From assembly GCF_000635915.2 (NCBI RefSeq), contig NZ_CP015614.1, positions 2,153,501 through 2,217,500 on the forward strand: a stretch of DNA of 64,000 nucleotides. Reading direction: 5' to 3'. Source of the DNA: Brevundimonas naejangsanensis (lineage in GTDB: Bacteria > Pseudomonadota > Alphaproteobacteria > Caulobacterales > Caulobacteraceae). Below the pieces are notes generated by a model. The model was not told where the DNA came from, made no database searches, and worked only from the letters and a program-made list of their open reading frames with translations. Both the position numbers and the translations under genes were made by a program. Shown piece after piece: positions 7,406-19,033 of this stretch; the first letter of the stretch is position 1; each line of letters opens with the position of its first letter.

Positions 7406-8839
7406 ATGAGCTTGCCCGCCCCCTATCCGCCGCTCGTCTCGGGCGGCGACGGCCTGGAGCGTTATCCGGCCGCGCCGACCGCGCTGGCGGCCCGCATGGC
7501 CGCCCTCTACGGCGTCGACGCCGATCAGGTGCTGCCGACGCGCGGCCTGACGCACGGGCTGGAGCTGATCTGGCGCCTGGCCGCGCGCGACGGGCTGAAG
7601 GTGCAGGCGCCCGACGCCGAGCCCTATACGCAACTGGCCGCCCTCTACGCCCGCTCGGCTGAAGACGCCGAGACCGCCGCCGTGGTCATTCGCGCCCTCG
7701 GCTCGCCCGAGGCCGCAGCCGAGATGGCCGAGCGCGTCGCTCCCGCCCTGCTGGTCGTCGATGAAGGGATGGTCGAGTTCGCCGAGGCGCCGTCCGCCGC
7801 GCTCCTGGTCAACGACCACGCCAATCTGATCGTGCTGCGCAGCCTGTCGCTGGCCTATGGCCTGGCCGGGGCGCGGGTCGGGGCGGCGGTCGCGCAGGCG
7901 CAGACGCTGGCCCATCTGGCCGGCGTCCTGGAGCCCTACGCCCTGCCCGAAGTCTCGGTGCGGCTGGCGATGCAGGCGCTGGACCCGTCGCGGATGATGG
8001 AGACGGCCGAACGCATCAGCGCCGTGCGCCGCGAGCGCGTCCGCGTCGCCGAGGCCCTGTCGCGCATCATGGCGCTGGAGGCCGGGGTGGGGCCGGTGAT
8101 CGTCGCCAGACCCTCCGATCCGGAGGGCGCGCTCGAGGCCCTGCGCCGCTACGGATTGCGCGCCGATCTCGCGGGCGAGCGGGTGCGCCTGCCCGTCTCG
8201 CTGAAGCCCGAGGTCAACGACCGCCTGCTGACCGCGCTGGACGCCCCCACCCCCGGCGCGCGGCGCAACCGCACCGGTCAGGCCATCCGCGACACCAAGG
8301 AGACGCGCATCGTCTGCGCCGTCGATCTGGACAGCGCCGGGCCGGTGAAAATCGAAACCGGCGTCGGCTTCTTCGACCACATGATCGAACAGGTGGCGGC
8401 GCACGGGGGGTTCGCGATCCGTCTGGCGTGCGAAGGCGACCTGCACATCGATCCGCACCACACCATCGAGGACTGCGCCATCGCCCTGGGCCAGGCGCTG
8501 AAACAGGCGCTGGGCGAGCGGCGCGGCATCGGCCGCTACGGCTTCGTCCTGCCGATGGACGAGGCCGAGGCGTCGGTCTCCATCGACCTGTCGGGACGGC
8601 CCTATCCGGTGTTCGAGGGGACGTTCGCCACGCCGATGCTGGGCGACTATCGCACCGATCTGACAGCGCATGTCGTGCGCTCCCTGGCCGAAAACCTGGG
8701 CGCGGCGGTCCATGTCCGCGTCACCGGCGACGACGACCACCACAAGACCGAGGCCGTGTTCAAGGCCCTGGGCCGCGCCCTGCGTCAGGCGATCCGGGTC
8801 GAGGGCGATGTGGTGCCCAGCACCAAGGGGGTGCTGTGA
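7406..8839 (+). CDS. hisB: Fusion: degenerate HisC-like aminotransferase domain + imidazoleglycerol-phosphate dehydratase (HisB)
   Basis: This 477-residue protein ends in a complete HisB domain (about residues 284-477): GVGFFDHMIEQVAAHGG, DPHHTIEDCAIALGQAL, PMDEAEASVSIDLSGR, DHHKTEAVFKALGRAL and PSTKGVL, with the metal-binding His and Glu residues kept. HisB dehydrates imidazole-glycerol phosphate. Residues 1-280 match class-I/II aminotransferase HisC from end to end (LERYPAAPTALAARMAALYGV, TRGLTHGLELIWRLA, VVDEGMVEF, RSLSLAYGLAGARVG, RVRLPVSLKPEVNDRLL). The PLP-binding lysine of the S-K-A-Y/F motif is Leu149, the DEAY tyrosine is Met122, the NPNNPTG loop is missing, and the domain is about 70 residues shorter than usual. 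The frame is intact, so this is not a recent pseudogene. A working hisC must be encoded elsewhere. HisB activity is confident; the role of the HisC-like part is unknown. Confidence 0.9.
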   Translation: MSLPAPYPPLVSGGDGLERYPAAPTALAARMAALYGVDADQVLPTRGLTHGLELIWRLAARDGLKVQAPDAEPYTQLAALYARSAEDAETAAVVIRALGSPEAAAEMAERVAPALLVVDEGMVEFAEAPSAALLVNDHANLIVLRSLSLAYGLAGARVGAAVAQAQTLAHLAGVLEPYALPEVSVRLAMQALDPSRMMETAERISAVRRERVRVAEALSRIMALEAGVGPVIVARPSDPEGALEALRRYGLRADLAGERVRLPVSLKPEVNDRLLTALDAPTPGARRNRTGQAIRDTKETRIVCAVDLDSAGPVKIETGVGFFDHMIEQVAAHGGFAIRLACEGDLHIDPHHTIEDCAIALGQALKQALGERRGIGRYGFVLPMDEAEASVSIDLSGRPYPVFEGTFATPMLGDYRTDLTAHVVRSLAENLGAAVHVRVTGDDDHHKTEAVFKALGRALRQAIRVEGDVVPSTKGVL

Positions 8840-8855
8840 TGGCGGCCGCCGCTTT

Positions 8856-9000
8856 CCTTCTCCCCTTGGGGGAGAAGGTGGCTCGCGGAGCGAGACGGAT
8901 GAGGGGGACGTCGACGTCACCCTCCGCCCTGTCGCCTGCGGACGCAGCCCCCTCATCCGAGCGCCTCCCGCGCCCACCTTCTCCCCCGAGGGGAGAAGGG
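8856..9000. repeat. Family A palindromic intergenic repeat, copy 2 (hisB-hisH gap)
   Basis: It has the same architecture as the copy at 7258. A short extra duplicate of the terminal arm (GGGGGAGAAGG, 9010-9020) follows it and forms the hisH ribosome binding site, 3 bp before the ATG at 9024. Confidence 0.9.
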
Positions 9001-9023
9001 AAATACGGCGGGGGAGAAGGGCG

Positions 9024-9623
9024 ATGAACGTCACCCTGATCGGTTATGGGGCGGGCAATGTCGCCTCGGTGCGGTTCGCGCTGGAGCGGCTGGGCGCGCG
9101 GGTGCGGATCACCGACGATCCGGCCGATGTGGACGAGGCCGAGCGGGTCATCCTGCCGGGCGTCGGCGCGGCGGGCTATGCGATGCAGCGGCTGAAAGCG
9201 CTGGGTCTGGTCGAGGCCTTGCGGGCTTTTCCTCGCCCCCTGCTGGGCGTCTGTCTGGGCCAGCAGCTCTTGTTCGAGACCAGCGCCGAGGACGGGGGCG
9301 CCGACCTGTTGGGCCTGATCCCCGGCCGGGTGGGGGCGATCGCGCCCGCGCCGTCGCGTCCTTCGCCCCACATGGGCTGGAGCCGGCTGAGCCTCCGTCG
9401 GCCTGATCCGCTGCTGGAAGGGATCGAGGACGGCGACTGGGCCTATTTCGTCCACGGCTATGTCTGCCCTGACGGCCCCGCCACCATCGCCGCAGCCGAC
9501 TACGGCCTGCCCGTGCCCGCCGTGGTCAACAGCGCCAACCGCTGGGGCTGCCAGTTCCACCCCGAGCGCTCGGCGGCCGCCGGAGCGCGTATTCTGAAGA
9601 ACTTCCTGGAGTTGCCCGCGTGA
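9024..9623 (+). CDS. hisH: Imidazole glycerol phosphate synthase, glutaminase subunit
   Basis: HisH hydrolyses glutamine and channels ammonia to HisF. The product is a 199-residue class-I glutamine amidotransferase. The nucleophile is Cys77 in LLGVCLGQQLLFE, and the His/Glu pair is H179/E181 in CQFHPERS. N-terminal GYGAGNVASV and LPGVGAAGYAM fit the family. ATG 9024 is preceded by GGGGGAGAAGG from the adjoining repeat. The stop overlaps the GTG start of hisA (GTGA), so the two are translationally coupled. Confidence 0.97.
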   Translation: MNVTLIGYGAGNVASVRFALERLGARVRITDDPADVDEAERVILPGVGAAGYAMQRLKALGLVEALRAFPRPLLGVCLGQQLLFETSAEDGGADLLGLIPGRVGAIAPAPSRPSPHMGWSRLSLRRPDPLLEGIEDGDWAYFVHGYVCPDGPATIAAADYGLPVPAVVNSANRWGCQFHPERSAAAGARILKNFLELPA

Positions 9624-10354
9624 TCATCTATCCCGCCATTGACCTGATCGACGGCCATGCGGTTCGCCTGCTGCACGGCGATTTCAATCACGTGACCCGT
9701 TACGATTCCCATCCCGCCAACCGGCTGGCGGCCTTCACCGCCGAAGGGGCCGAGTGGATCCACGTCATCGACCTGGACGGGGCGCAGGCGGGCGAGGCGC
9801 GTCAGTATGCGCTGATCGGCGACATGGCCCGGGCCGTGGATATCAAGGTCCAGTCCGGCGGCGGCGTCCGCTCGGAAAAGGATATCGAACACCTGCTGGA
9901 GGCCGGGATCAGCCGCGTCGTCGTCGGCTCGCTGGCCGTCACCGATACGGATCAGGTACTGAAGTGGCTGGAGCAGTTCGGCCCCGAAGCCATCGCCCTG
10001 GCCCTGGACGTCCGCTACGAGGACGGCCTGCCGGTGCCGGCCCTGAAGGGCTGGACGCAGTCGTCCGGCGTGGATCTGTGGAGCGTGCTGGAGCGCTATC
10101 CGGCGGGGCTGCTGCGCCACATCCTGATTACCGACGTCGGTCGCGACGGCGCCCTGACGGGCCTGAACCAGGGCCTTCTGTCCGAAGCCGTTCGCCGTCG
10201 GCCTGAGCTGGAGATCCAGGCCTCGGGCGGGGTGGCCGACCTGGACGACCTGAGGGCGGCCAAGGCCATCGGCTGCGCGGGGGCCATCACCGGCCGCGCC
10301 CTCTATACCGGCCGCTTCACCGTGGCCGAGGCGCTGAGGGCCGTCGCGGGATGA
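9620..10354 (+). CDS. hisA: Phosphoribosylformimino-AICAR ribotide isomerase (ProFAR isomerase)
   Basis: HisA is a 244-residue (beta/alpha)8-barrel that isomerises ProFAR to PRFAR. It uses a GTG start that overlaps the hisH stop. The catalytic aspartates are D8 in [11 protein letters not shown] and the Asp in [10 protein letters not shown]; phosphate-binding motifs [13 protein letters not shown] and [13 protein letters not shown] are present. It sits in the classical hisH-hisA-hisF order. Confidence 0.97.
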   Translation: MIIYPAIDLIDGHAVRLLHGDFNHVTRYDSHPANRLAAFTAEGAEWIHVIDLDGAQAGEARQYALIGDMARAVDIKVQSGGGVRSEKDIEHLLEAGISRVVVGSLAVTDTDQVLKWLEQFGPEAIALALDVRYEDGLPVPALKGWTQSSGVDLWSVLERYPAGLLRHILITDVGRDGALTGLNQGLLSEAVRRRPELEIQASGGVADLDDLRAAKAIGCAGAITGRALYTGRFTVAEALRAVAG

Positions 10355-10382
10355 CCGCCCATTTCTGCATAGGGGCGGTCCG

Positions 10383-11150
<768 letters not shown>

Positions 11151-11163
11151 CGACCATCGATTC

Positions 11164-11307
11164 CCTTCTCCCCTCGAGGGAGAAGGTGGCTCGCGCAGCG
11201 AGACGGATGAGGGGGCTGCCTGCCTCATCCTCCACCGTCTCGCATGCGGACACAGCCCCCTCATCCGAGCGCCTTCGGCGCCCACCTTCTCCCACGAGGG
11301 GAGAAGG
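11164..11307. repeat. Family A palindromic intergenic repeat, copy 3 (hisF-hisIE gap)
   Basis: It begins 14 bp after the hisF stop and ends with GAGGGGAGAAGG, 3 bp before the ATG of hisIE, providing its ribosome binding site. Structure as in copy 1. Confidence 0.9.
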
Positions 11308-11310
11308 AAA

Positions 11311-11937
11311 ATGACAGTCGATCTCTCCCAGATCGACTTCGCCAAGGGAAACGGCCTGATCCCCGCCGTGGTGCAGGACGCCGACACGCTGCAGGTGCTG
11401 ACGCTGGCCTATATGGACAAGGCGGCGCTGAGGGAGACGCTGGACAGCGGGCAAGCCACCTTCTTTTCGCGCTCGCGCGGCGGGCGGTGGAGGAAGGGCG
11501 AGACGTCGGGCGACTTCCTCAACGTCGTCTCGGTGACGCCTGATTGCGACGGCGACGCCGTGGTGGTGAAGGTGCGCCCGGTCGGAAACGCCTGCCACCT
11601 GAACCGCATCAGCTGCTTCGGCGAGGAGGACGCGCCCGGCCTGGGCCGCATCGGGCGGCTGGAGCGCACCATCCATGTCCGCGCGAAGGCCGATCCCAAC
11701 GACAGCTGGACCGCCCGCCTGATCGCGCAAGGCCCCAAACGCGCGGCGCAAAAGGTCGGCGAAGAAGGCGTCGAGACGGCTCTGGCCGGGGCGGCGGGAG
11801 ATAATGCGGAACTCGCCAGCGAGGCGGCGGATTTGATCTATCACCTGCTGGTGCTTCTGCACGCCCGTGACATGGTGTTCCAGGACGTGCTGGACGTTCT
11901 GACCCGACGGGCGGAACCGGCTGAAGATCAAGGCTGA
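11311..11937 (+). CDS. hisIE: Bifunctional phosphoribosyl-AMP cyclohydrolase / phosphoribosyl-ATP pyrophosphatase
   Basis: This 208-residue fusion performs steps two and three of histidine biosynthesis. The HisI domain (about residues 10-105) has TFFSRSRGGRWRKGETSGDF, the acidic metal site DCDGDA, and CHLNRISCF with the zinc cysteines; the usual CHTGRxSCF is slightly altered. The HisE domain (about 115-200) has GPKRAAQKVGEEGVETALA and ASEAADLIYHLLVLL, which carry the acidic pyrophosphohydrolase residues. Many alphaproteobacteria have separate hisI and hisE, so the fused form is noteworthy. The start is set by the repeat-derived GGGGAGAAGG. Confidence 0.93.
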   Translation: MTVDLSQIDFAKGNGLIPAVVQDADTLQVLTLAYMDKAALRETLDSGQATFFSRSRGGRWRKGETSGDFLNVVSVTPDCDGDAVVVKVRPVGNACHLNRISCFGEEDAPGLGRIGRLERTIHVRAKADPNDSWTARLIAQGPKRAAQKVGEEGVETALAGAAGDNAELASEAADLIYHLLVLLHARDMVFQDVLDVLTRRAEPAEDQG

Positions 11938-11978
11938 CGGCCCGCTGTGCGGGTCGGCCTGAAGCGAAGGAGACCTGA

Positions 11979-13433
<1,455 letters not shown>

Positions 13434-13450
13434 AGAAGCTCAACTTCTCT

Positions 13451-13594
13451 CCTTCTCCCTTCGAGGGAGAAGGTGACCTGCGAAGCAGGACGGATGAGGG
13501 GGCTGTGTTATCACGCAAGACGGCGGAGTGTGGGGCTAACGTCCCCCTCATCCGAGCCACGCTGCGGCCCACCTTCTCCCCCGAGCGGAGAAGG
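13451..13594. repeat. Family A palindromic intergenic repeat, copy 4 (zwf-pgl gap)
   Basis: It has the same arms and internal inverted segments as the his-operon copies. The end arm is altered to GAGCGGAGAAGGAG; its AGGAG lies 9 bp before the pgl ATG. Confidence 0.88.
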
Positions 13595-13605
13595 AGCGTG
13601 ACGGC

Positions 13606-14307
13606 ATGATCCGGAACTTTCCCACCCGCCAGGCCTGGGCCGAGGCCGCCGCAGACCGGCTGGCCGAAGCGCTGGCGGAGGCGCTTGCGGCCGACGGGCG
13701 CGCCCTGTTCGCGGGGTCAGGCGGGTCGACCCCCTCGCCCATCTATGCACGGTTGGCGCAGGCCGATCTCGACTGGACCAAGGTCACGGCGACCTTGGTG
13801 GATGAACGCTATGTGCCTGAAGCTTCACCCGCCTCGAACGCGGCCCTGTTGAAGCGCGCCCTTCTGACCGGCCCCGCCGCCGCGGCGCGGTTCATCCCGC
13901 TCTACAGTCCCGCCGTGACGGTGGATCGGGCGGCCGCTCTCGCATCGCAGACGCTGGCCGCAGACGGCCGCCCGCTGGACGCGGTCCTACTGGGCATGGG
14001 CGAGGACGGGCATATCTGTTCCATGTTCCCCGGCAGCCCGACGCTGACCACCCTTCTGACGCCCAGCCTGAAACCCGCCGTCTACGGCGTGCCGGCCGGG
14101 CGTGACGGCGCGGCGCCGCCGCAGGAGCGACTGACGCTCAACCTGCCGTGGCTGGTCACGGCGCGCTGCGTGGTGCTGGCCCTGACCGGTGCCAAGAAGC
14201 GCGCCGTGTTCAAGCGTGAGGCGGCGGGCGATCCGGCCGTCAGCCCCATCGCCGCCCTGGTCGCGGCGAACGCCCCCCTTGAAGTAATCTGGACGGAGGC
14301 CGACTGA
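13606..14307 (+). CDS. pgl: 6-phosphogluconolactonase (DevB/SOL type)
   Basis: Pgl hydrolyses 6-phosphogluconolactone to 6-phosphogluconate. The product has 233 residues, with [16 protein letters not shown] for sugar-phosphate binding, [19 protein letters not shown] and [16 protein letters not shown] typical of the family. Its TGA shares a base with the ATG of edd (TGATG), indicating coupling. Confidence 0.94.
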   Translation: MIRNFPTRQAWAEAAADRLAEALAEALAADGRALFAGSGGSTPSPIYARLAQADLDWTKVTATLVDERYVPEASPASNAALLKRALLTGPAAAARFIPLYSPAVTVDRAAALASQTLAADGRPLDAVLLGMGEDGHICSMFPGSPTLTTLLTPSLKPAVYGVPAGRDGAAPPQERLTLNLPWLVTARCVVLALTGAKKRAVFKREAAGDPAVSPIAALVAANAPLEVIWTEAD

Positions 14308-16196
14308 TGGCGCTCAATCCTGTGGTGGCCGAGGTCACCGCCCGCATCGTCGAACGCAGCCGCAAGACCCGCGCCGACTATCTGCGCCGCATGGACACGG
14401 CGACGGGATCGGGGTCGGGACGGGCCAAGCTGTCCTGCGCCAACTGGGCCCACGCCTTCGCCGGGCAGACGGTAGCAGACAAGCTGACCGCGATGACGGG
14501 CGCCCAGCCCAACCTCGGCGTCGTCACCGCCTATAACGACATGCTGTCGGCGCATCAGCCGTTCGAGCGCTTTCCGGAGATCATCCGCAAGGCCGCCCGC
14601 GAGGTCGGCGCCACGGCGCAGGTGGCGGGCGGAACCCCGGCCATGTGCGACGGCGTCACCCAAGGCCGCCCGGGCATGGAGCTGAGCCTGTTCAGCCGCG
14701 ATGTGATCGCCATGTCCACAGGGGTGGCCCTGGCCCACGACGCCTTCGACGCCGCCCTGATGCTGGGGGTGTGCGACAAGATCGTGCCGGGCCTGTTCAT
14801 GGGGGCGCTGGCGTTCGGCCATCTGCCCGTCGTCTTCGCCCCGGCCGGGCCGATGCCCAGCGGCATCCCCAACGCCGAGAAGGCCCGCGTTCGGGCTGAA
14901 TACGCGCAAGGGCTGATCGACCGCGCCGAACTGCTGAAGAGCGAGATCGCCAGCTACCACTCTCCCGGCACCTGCACCTTCTACGGCACGGCCAACTCCA
15001 ATCAGATGATGATGGAGGTCGCCGGACTGCATATGCCGTCGACGGCCTTCGTCCACCCGGACACCGGCCTGCGCGACGCCCTGACGGCGGCGGCGGCGAA
15101 GCGGGCGATCGAGCTGGCGCGCGAGGGGCGCGGCCGGATGGCCGACGTCGTGTCGGAAAAGACCATCGTCAACATGATCGTCGCCCTGCTGGCCACCGGC
15201 GGGTCGACCAATCACGCCATCCACCTTGTGGCCATGGCCCGGTCTGCGGGGGTGCTGATCGACTGGACCGACATGGACCAGCTGTCGTCGGTCACGCCGC
15301 TGCTGGCGCGGGTCTATCCGAACGGCTCGGCCGATGTGAACGCCTTTCAGGCGGCGGGCGGGGTGGCCTTCGTCACCCGCGAGCTGGTCGAGGCGGGGAA
15401 CCTGCATCCCGACGTGACGACCATCATGGGCCAGGGGCTGGAGGCCTATTTCAAGGAGCCTCGGCTGGAGGACGACGAACTGGTCTGGCGCGACACGGTG
15501 CGTGAGAGCCTGGACCTGACCATCCTGCGGCCCGCCACGGACCCGTTCGACCGCGAGGGGGGTTTGCGGCTGGTGCAGGGCGACCTCGGCCGGGCGGTGA
15601 TCAAGATCTCGGCGGTCAAGCCTGAGAACCGCATCGTCGAGGCCCCCGCCGCCGTGTTCGAGACCCAGGAAGACGCGCTGCAGGCCTTCAAGGATGGAAA
15701 GCTGGACCGCGACGTGGTGGTGGTGCTGCGCTTTCAGGGGCCGCGCGCCAATGGGATGCCGGAACTGCACAGCCTGTCGCCCGCGCTCAGCGTGCTGCAG
15801 GACAAGGGCTTCAAGGTCGCCTTCGTCACCGACGGCCGCATGTCGGGCGCCAGCGGCAAGACGCCCGCCGCCATCCATGTCAGCCCCGAGGCGCTGGCCG
15901 GCGGGCCGCTGGCCCATGTGCGCGACGGCGACGTGATCCGGCTGGACCCCGAGGCGGGGGTGCTGACCACCGTCGGCGCCGGCGACCTGAAGGCCCGTCC
16001 TGCGGCCGCCCGCTCACGCGTCCACGCAGAGGGCTCGTCATGGGGTTATGGACGCGAGCTGTTCGGCGCCTTCCGCCAGGCGGTGTCCACGGCCGAGCAA
16101 GGCGCCAGCGTCTGTTTCAGCGCCCCCATCGGCGCCAACGGCCATGACGACGGCCCGCCCGATCCGAACCTGGTCGATCGCGCGGTGGACGCATGA
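14307..16196 (+). CDS. edd: 6-phosphogluconate dehydratase
   Basis: Edd converts 6-phosphogluconate to KDPG, the defining Entner-Doudoroff step. The product is a 629-residue member of the IlvD/Edd family with iron-sulfur cluster cysteines in [22 protein letters not shown] and [13 protein letters not shown]. The C-terminal part shows [23 protein letters not shown]. It overlaps pgl and glk by a few bases. The matching KDPG aldolase is not next to it but a family member is at 33.1 kb. Confidence 0.97.
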   Translation: MALNPVVAEVTARIVERSRKTRADYLRRMDTATGSGSGRAKLSCANWAHAFAGQTVADKLTAMTGAQPNLGVVTAYNDMLSAHQPFERFPEIIRKAAREVGATAQVAGGTPAMCDGVTQGRPGMELSLFSRDVIAMSTGVALAHDAFDAALMLGVCDKIVPGLFMGALAFGHLPVVFAPAGPMPSGIPNAEKARVRAEYAQGLIDRAELLKSEIASYHSPGTCTFYGTANSNQMMMEVAGLHMPSTAFVHPDTGLRDALTAAAAKRAIELAREGRGRMADVVSEKTIVNMIVALLATGGSTNHAIHLVAMARSAGVLIDWTDMDQLSSVTPLLARVYPNGSADVNAFQAAGGVAFVTRELVEAGNLHPDVTTIMGQGLEAYFKEPRLEDDELVWRDTVRESLDLTILRPATDPFDREGGLRLVQGDLGRAVIKISAVKPENRIVEAPAAVFETQEDALQAFKDGKLDRDVVVVLRFQGPRANGMPELHSLSPALSVLQDKGFKVAFVTDGRMSGASGKTPAAIHVSPEALAGGPLAHVRDGDVIRLDPEAGVLTTVGAGDLKARPAAARSRVHAEGSSWGYGRELFGAFRQAVSTAEQGASVCFSAPIGANGHDDGPPDPNLVDRAVDA

Positions 16197-17176
16197 CGCA
16201 GGAAAGCATGACCTCTGCCCCGCTTCTGGTCGGCGACGTCGGCGGCACCAACGCCCGGTTCGCCCTGGCCCGCACCGTCGAGGGCCGCACCGTGCTGGAG
16301 CATTTCGACAGCTTTCCCGCCCGGACCTATCCGACCTTTCTGGAGGGCGTGGCCGCCTATCTGGACGGGTGCGAGGTTCGGCCCAGCGGCGGGGTGATCG
16401 CCGTGGCGGGGCCGGTCGCGCACGGCGCCATCGACATGACCAACTCGACCTGGCGGGTGTCGGAGCAAGAGCTGCAGACGCTGGGCCTCGATCCGGTGCG
16501 GCTGATCAACGACTTCGAGGCCCAGGCCTGGGGCGCGCCGGTCGTGCCGCCGGATCAGCTGGCGTCCCTCGGAGGGCCGGACGAGGGCGATCCACACGCG
16601 ACCATCGCCGTGGTCGGGCCCGGCACGGGCTTTGGCGTATCGGCCCTGGCGCGCGACGCCCAGGGGCGCGAGACGGCCCTCGCGGGTGAAGGCGGCCACG
16701 CCTGTTTCGCCCCCGGCGACGCGGTCGAGGACGAAGTGCTGCGCATCCTGCGCCGCCGCTATGAACGGGTGTCGATCGAGCGGCTGATCTGCGGGCCCGG
16801 CCTGCTGAACCTGCATCGCGCCCTGGCCGAGATCGACGGCCGCGAGACCCATATCGACGACCCCGCCCAGATCACCGCCCAGGCCCTGGACGACCCGAAC
16901 AGCCCGTGCGGCGCCACCCTGGCCCGCTTCTGCGCCATGCTGGGGGCCGTGGCGGGCGACATCGCCCTGACCACCGGCGCGCGCGGCGGGGTCTATATCG
17001 CCGGGGGCATCGTCCCGCGCATCCTGCCCTTCATTCAGGCCAGCCCCTTCCGGCGCCGGTTCGAGCGTAAGGGGCGGTTTGAGGGCTATATGGCCGCCAT
17101 ACCGACGAAGGTGATCCTGCACGAACACGCCGCCCTGCTGGGGGCCGCGCGCGTCGCGCTCGCACAAGAGCGATAA
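16193..17176 (+). CDS. glk: Glucokinase
   Basis: Glk phosphorylates glucose to glucose-6-phosphate and feeds zwf. The product has 327 residues and is of the E. coli-type ATP-dependent family: [15 protein letters not shown] phosphate-binding motif near residue 12, [22 protein letters not shown] and [10 protein letters not shown] (hexose-binding Glu). The start overlaps the edd stop by ATGA. A second in-frame ATG at 16208 with AGGAA close upstream is an alternative start. Last gene of the zwf-pgl-edd-glk operon. Confidence 0.95.
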   Translation: MTQESMTSAPLLVGDVGGTNARFALARTVEGRTVLEHFDSFPARTYPTFLEGVAAYLDGCEVRPSGGVIAVAGPVAHGAIDMTNSTWRVSEQELQTLGLDPVRLINDFEAQAWGAPVVPPDQLASLGGPDEGDPHATIAVVGPGTGFGVSALARDAQGRETALAGEGGHACFAPGDAVEDEVLRILRRRYERVSIERLICGPGLLNLHRALAEIDGRETHIDDPAQITAQALDDPNSPCGATLARFCAMLGAVAGDIALTTGARGGVYIAGGIVPRILPFIQASPFRRRFERKGRFEGYMAAIPTKVILHEHAALLGAARVALAQER

Positions 17177-17248
17177 AAATGATCACAGGGGCGTGAACCG
17201 AATGTGAGGACGAGGCGTTACTCGGGCCTCAACCTTTGGAGGAACACC

Positions 17249-17518
17249 ATGCGTAAACTCGTTCTGACCGCCGTCTCCATCGCCGCCTTCGCCGGCCTGG
17301 CCGCCTGCGGCGAAAGCGCCGCCGACCGGGCTGCGGAACAGAAGGCCGACGCCCTGGAAGCTCAGGCCGCCGCCACGCCGAATGAAGCCGAAGAGCGCGC
17401 CCTGAACGCCGAGGCCGACCGCATCGAGCAACAAGCGGGCAACGCCGACGGCGGCATGACCACCGAGAATACGCCGAACACCTCGCCGAGCACCAATCCG
17501 CCGGCCCCGTCGAACTAA
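17249..17518 (+). CDS. Small Ala/Glu-rich lipoprotein
   Basis: The product has 89 residues from ATG 17249, preceded by a strong ribosome binding site (TGGAGG). The signal peptide MRKLVLTAVSIAAFAGLAAC has a lipobox LAAC (Cys20). The mature part is an alanine/glutamate-rich helix with a heptad-like pattern (ADRAAEQKADALEAQAAA) and then a Thr/Asn/Pro-rich tail. A surface or periplasmic anchored role is inferred. It is followed by an intrinsic terminator. No functional family is recognised. Confidence 0.8.
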   Translation: MRKLVLTAVSIAAFAGLAACGESAADRAAEQKADALEAQAAATPNEAEERALNAEADRIEQQAGNADGGMTTENTPNTSPSTNPPAPSN

Positions 17519-17538
17519 GAGACGGTCCAGAATGATCA

Positions 17539-17571
17539 AGCCCCCACCGCGCTGGCGATGGGGGCTTTTTC
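17539..17571 (+). terminator. Intrinsic terminator after the small lipoprotein
   Basis: Stem AGCCCCCA (17539-17546) pairs with TGGGGGCT (17559-17566), followed by a T run. Confidence 0.85.
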
Positions 17572-17602
17572 TTGCCTGGAGTTCAGGCTGGACCGCCAGG
17601 CC

Positions 17603-18898
17603 TCAGCCGGCCGCGCCCTTCTGGAACCCGGTCCAGCAGTCGTCGTAATCGAGCTGCATCAGCGGCGTCTGTTCAGCCCACTGGGTCGTGCGGATCGGCA
17701 TCCGGGTCTCGAACATGAAGGCCAGGGTGTTCTCGATCTTGTGCGGCTTCAGCTCCGCCTTGGTCGCGCCGTCCCAGCTAGCCTGGTCGGGGCCGTGGCC
17801 GCTCATGCGGTTGTGCAAGGAGGCGCCGCCCGGCGCGAAGCCGCCCGCCTTGGCGTCATACTCGCCGAAGATCAGCCCCATGAACTCGCTCATGACGTTG
17901 CGGTGGAACCACGGCGGGCGGAAGGTGTCTTCGGCCACCATCCAGCGCGGCGGGAAGATGACGAAGTCGCAGTTGGCGGTGCCTGGCGTATCGCTGGGCG
18001 AGGTCAGGACGGTGAAGATCGACGGGTCCGGGTGGTCGAAGCTGACCGTGCCGATGGTGTTGAACCGCGCCGTGTCATAGCGGCAGGGGGCGTAGTTGCC
18101 GTGCCAGGCGACCACGTCCAGCGGGCTGTGATCGAAGGTCGTGGCCCACAGCTGGCCGCCGTATTTCTGAACGCACTGCGTCGGACGGTCCACGTCCTCG
18201 AACCAGGCGACGGGCGTCTCGAAGTCGCGCGGATTGGCCAAGCCGTTGGAGCCGATGGGGCCCAGGTCCGGCAGGCGGAAGGGCGCGCCGTAATTTTCGC
18301 AGACATAGCCGCGCGCCTCACCGTCCACCTCGACGCGGAAGCGGACGCCGCGCGGAATGACGACAATGTGGCCCGGCGCCGCCTCGATGAGGCCCATCTC
18401 GGTGACGAAACGCTGCGTCCCCTGCTGCGGCACGATCAGCAGTTCGCCGTCGGCCGAATAGAAGACGCGGTCGACCATCGAGCGGTTGGCGACATAGAGA
18501 TGAACGCCCACCCCCGTGCCGGAATCGGCGCAACCGTTGCCGCCATAGGTGGTCAGCCCCTCGACCCAGTCGGTCGGCTGGTCCGGCATGGGCAGCGGGT
18601 CCCAACGCATCCGGTTGGGATTGGGCGGCGTTTCGGTGAAGGGGCCGGACCGCACCCGGCCCTGCGCGAACGGCTGATACGGCCCGTGCTGGGCCGAGGG
18701 CCGCAGGCGATACAGCCAGCTGCGCAGATTGTGATCGCGCGGCGCGGTGAAGGCGGTGCCCGACAGCTGTTCGGCATAGAGGCCCAGCGCCGGGCGCTGC
18801 GGCGAGTTGCGCCCGACCGGCAGGGCGCCGTCCACGGCCTCCGTAGCGAAGTGATTGGCGAAGCCACTCTGATAGGCGGGCGCGTTGGATCGCGTCAT
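17603..18898 (-). CDS. hmgA: Homogentisate 1,2-dioxygenase
   Basis: HmgA opens the ring of homogentisate to maleylacetoacetate in tyrosine and phenylalanine catabolism. The product has 431 residues starting at ATG 18898 ([13 protein letters not shown]), chosen because GGGAG precedes it; a longer frame to 18937 lacks such a site. Fe(II) ligands lie in [13 protein letters not shown] (His and Glu) and [11 protein letters not shown] (His). HppD and a FAH-family protein are in the window about 40 kb away, so the pathway genes are dispersed. It is transcribed toward the terminator of the lipoprotein gene. Confidence 0.97.
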   Translation of the reverse strand: MTRSNAPAYQSGFANHFATEAVDGALPVGRNSPQRPALGLYAEQLSGTAFTAPRDHNLRSWLYRLRPSAQHGPYQPFAQGRVRSGPFTETPPNPNRMRWDPLPMPDQPTDWVEGLTTYGGNGCADSGTGVGVHLYVANRSMVDRVFYSADGELLIVPQQGTQRFVTEMGLIEAAPGHIVVIPRGVRFRVEVDGEARGYVCENYGAPFRLPDLGPIGSNGLANPRDFETPVAWFEDVDRPTQCVQKYGGQLWATTFDHSPLDVVAWHGNYAPCRYDTARFNTIGTVSFDHPDPSIFTVLTSPSDTPGTANCDFVIFPPRWMVAEDTFRPPWFHRNVMSEFMGLIFGEYDAKAGGFAPGGASLHNRMSGHGPDQASWDGATKAELKPHKIENTLAFMFETRMPIRTTQWAEQTPLMQLDYDDCWTGFQKGAAG

Positions 18899-19033
18899 AT
18901 CGTTTCTCCCTTGGCGAGAGATGTAAGCGATCCGCATCGCAGCGTCACCCCGAGGGGGATGACTTTGCCTTGGATCAAACCCGCCCCGGCATCATCCTTG
19001 TGCGAACAGGGATGAAGACGACGGGCTCGGCCG

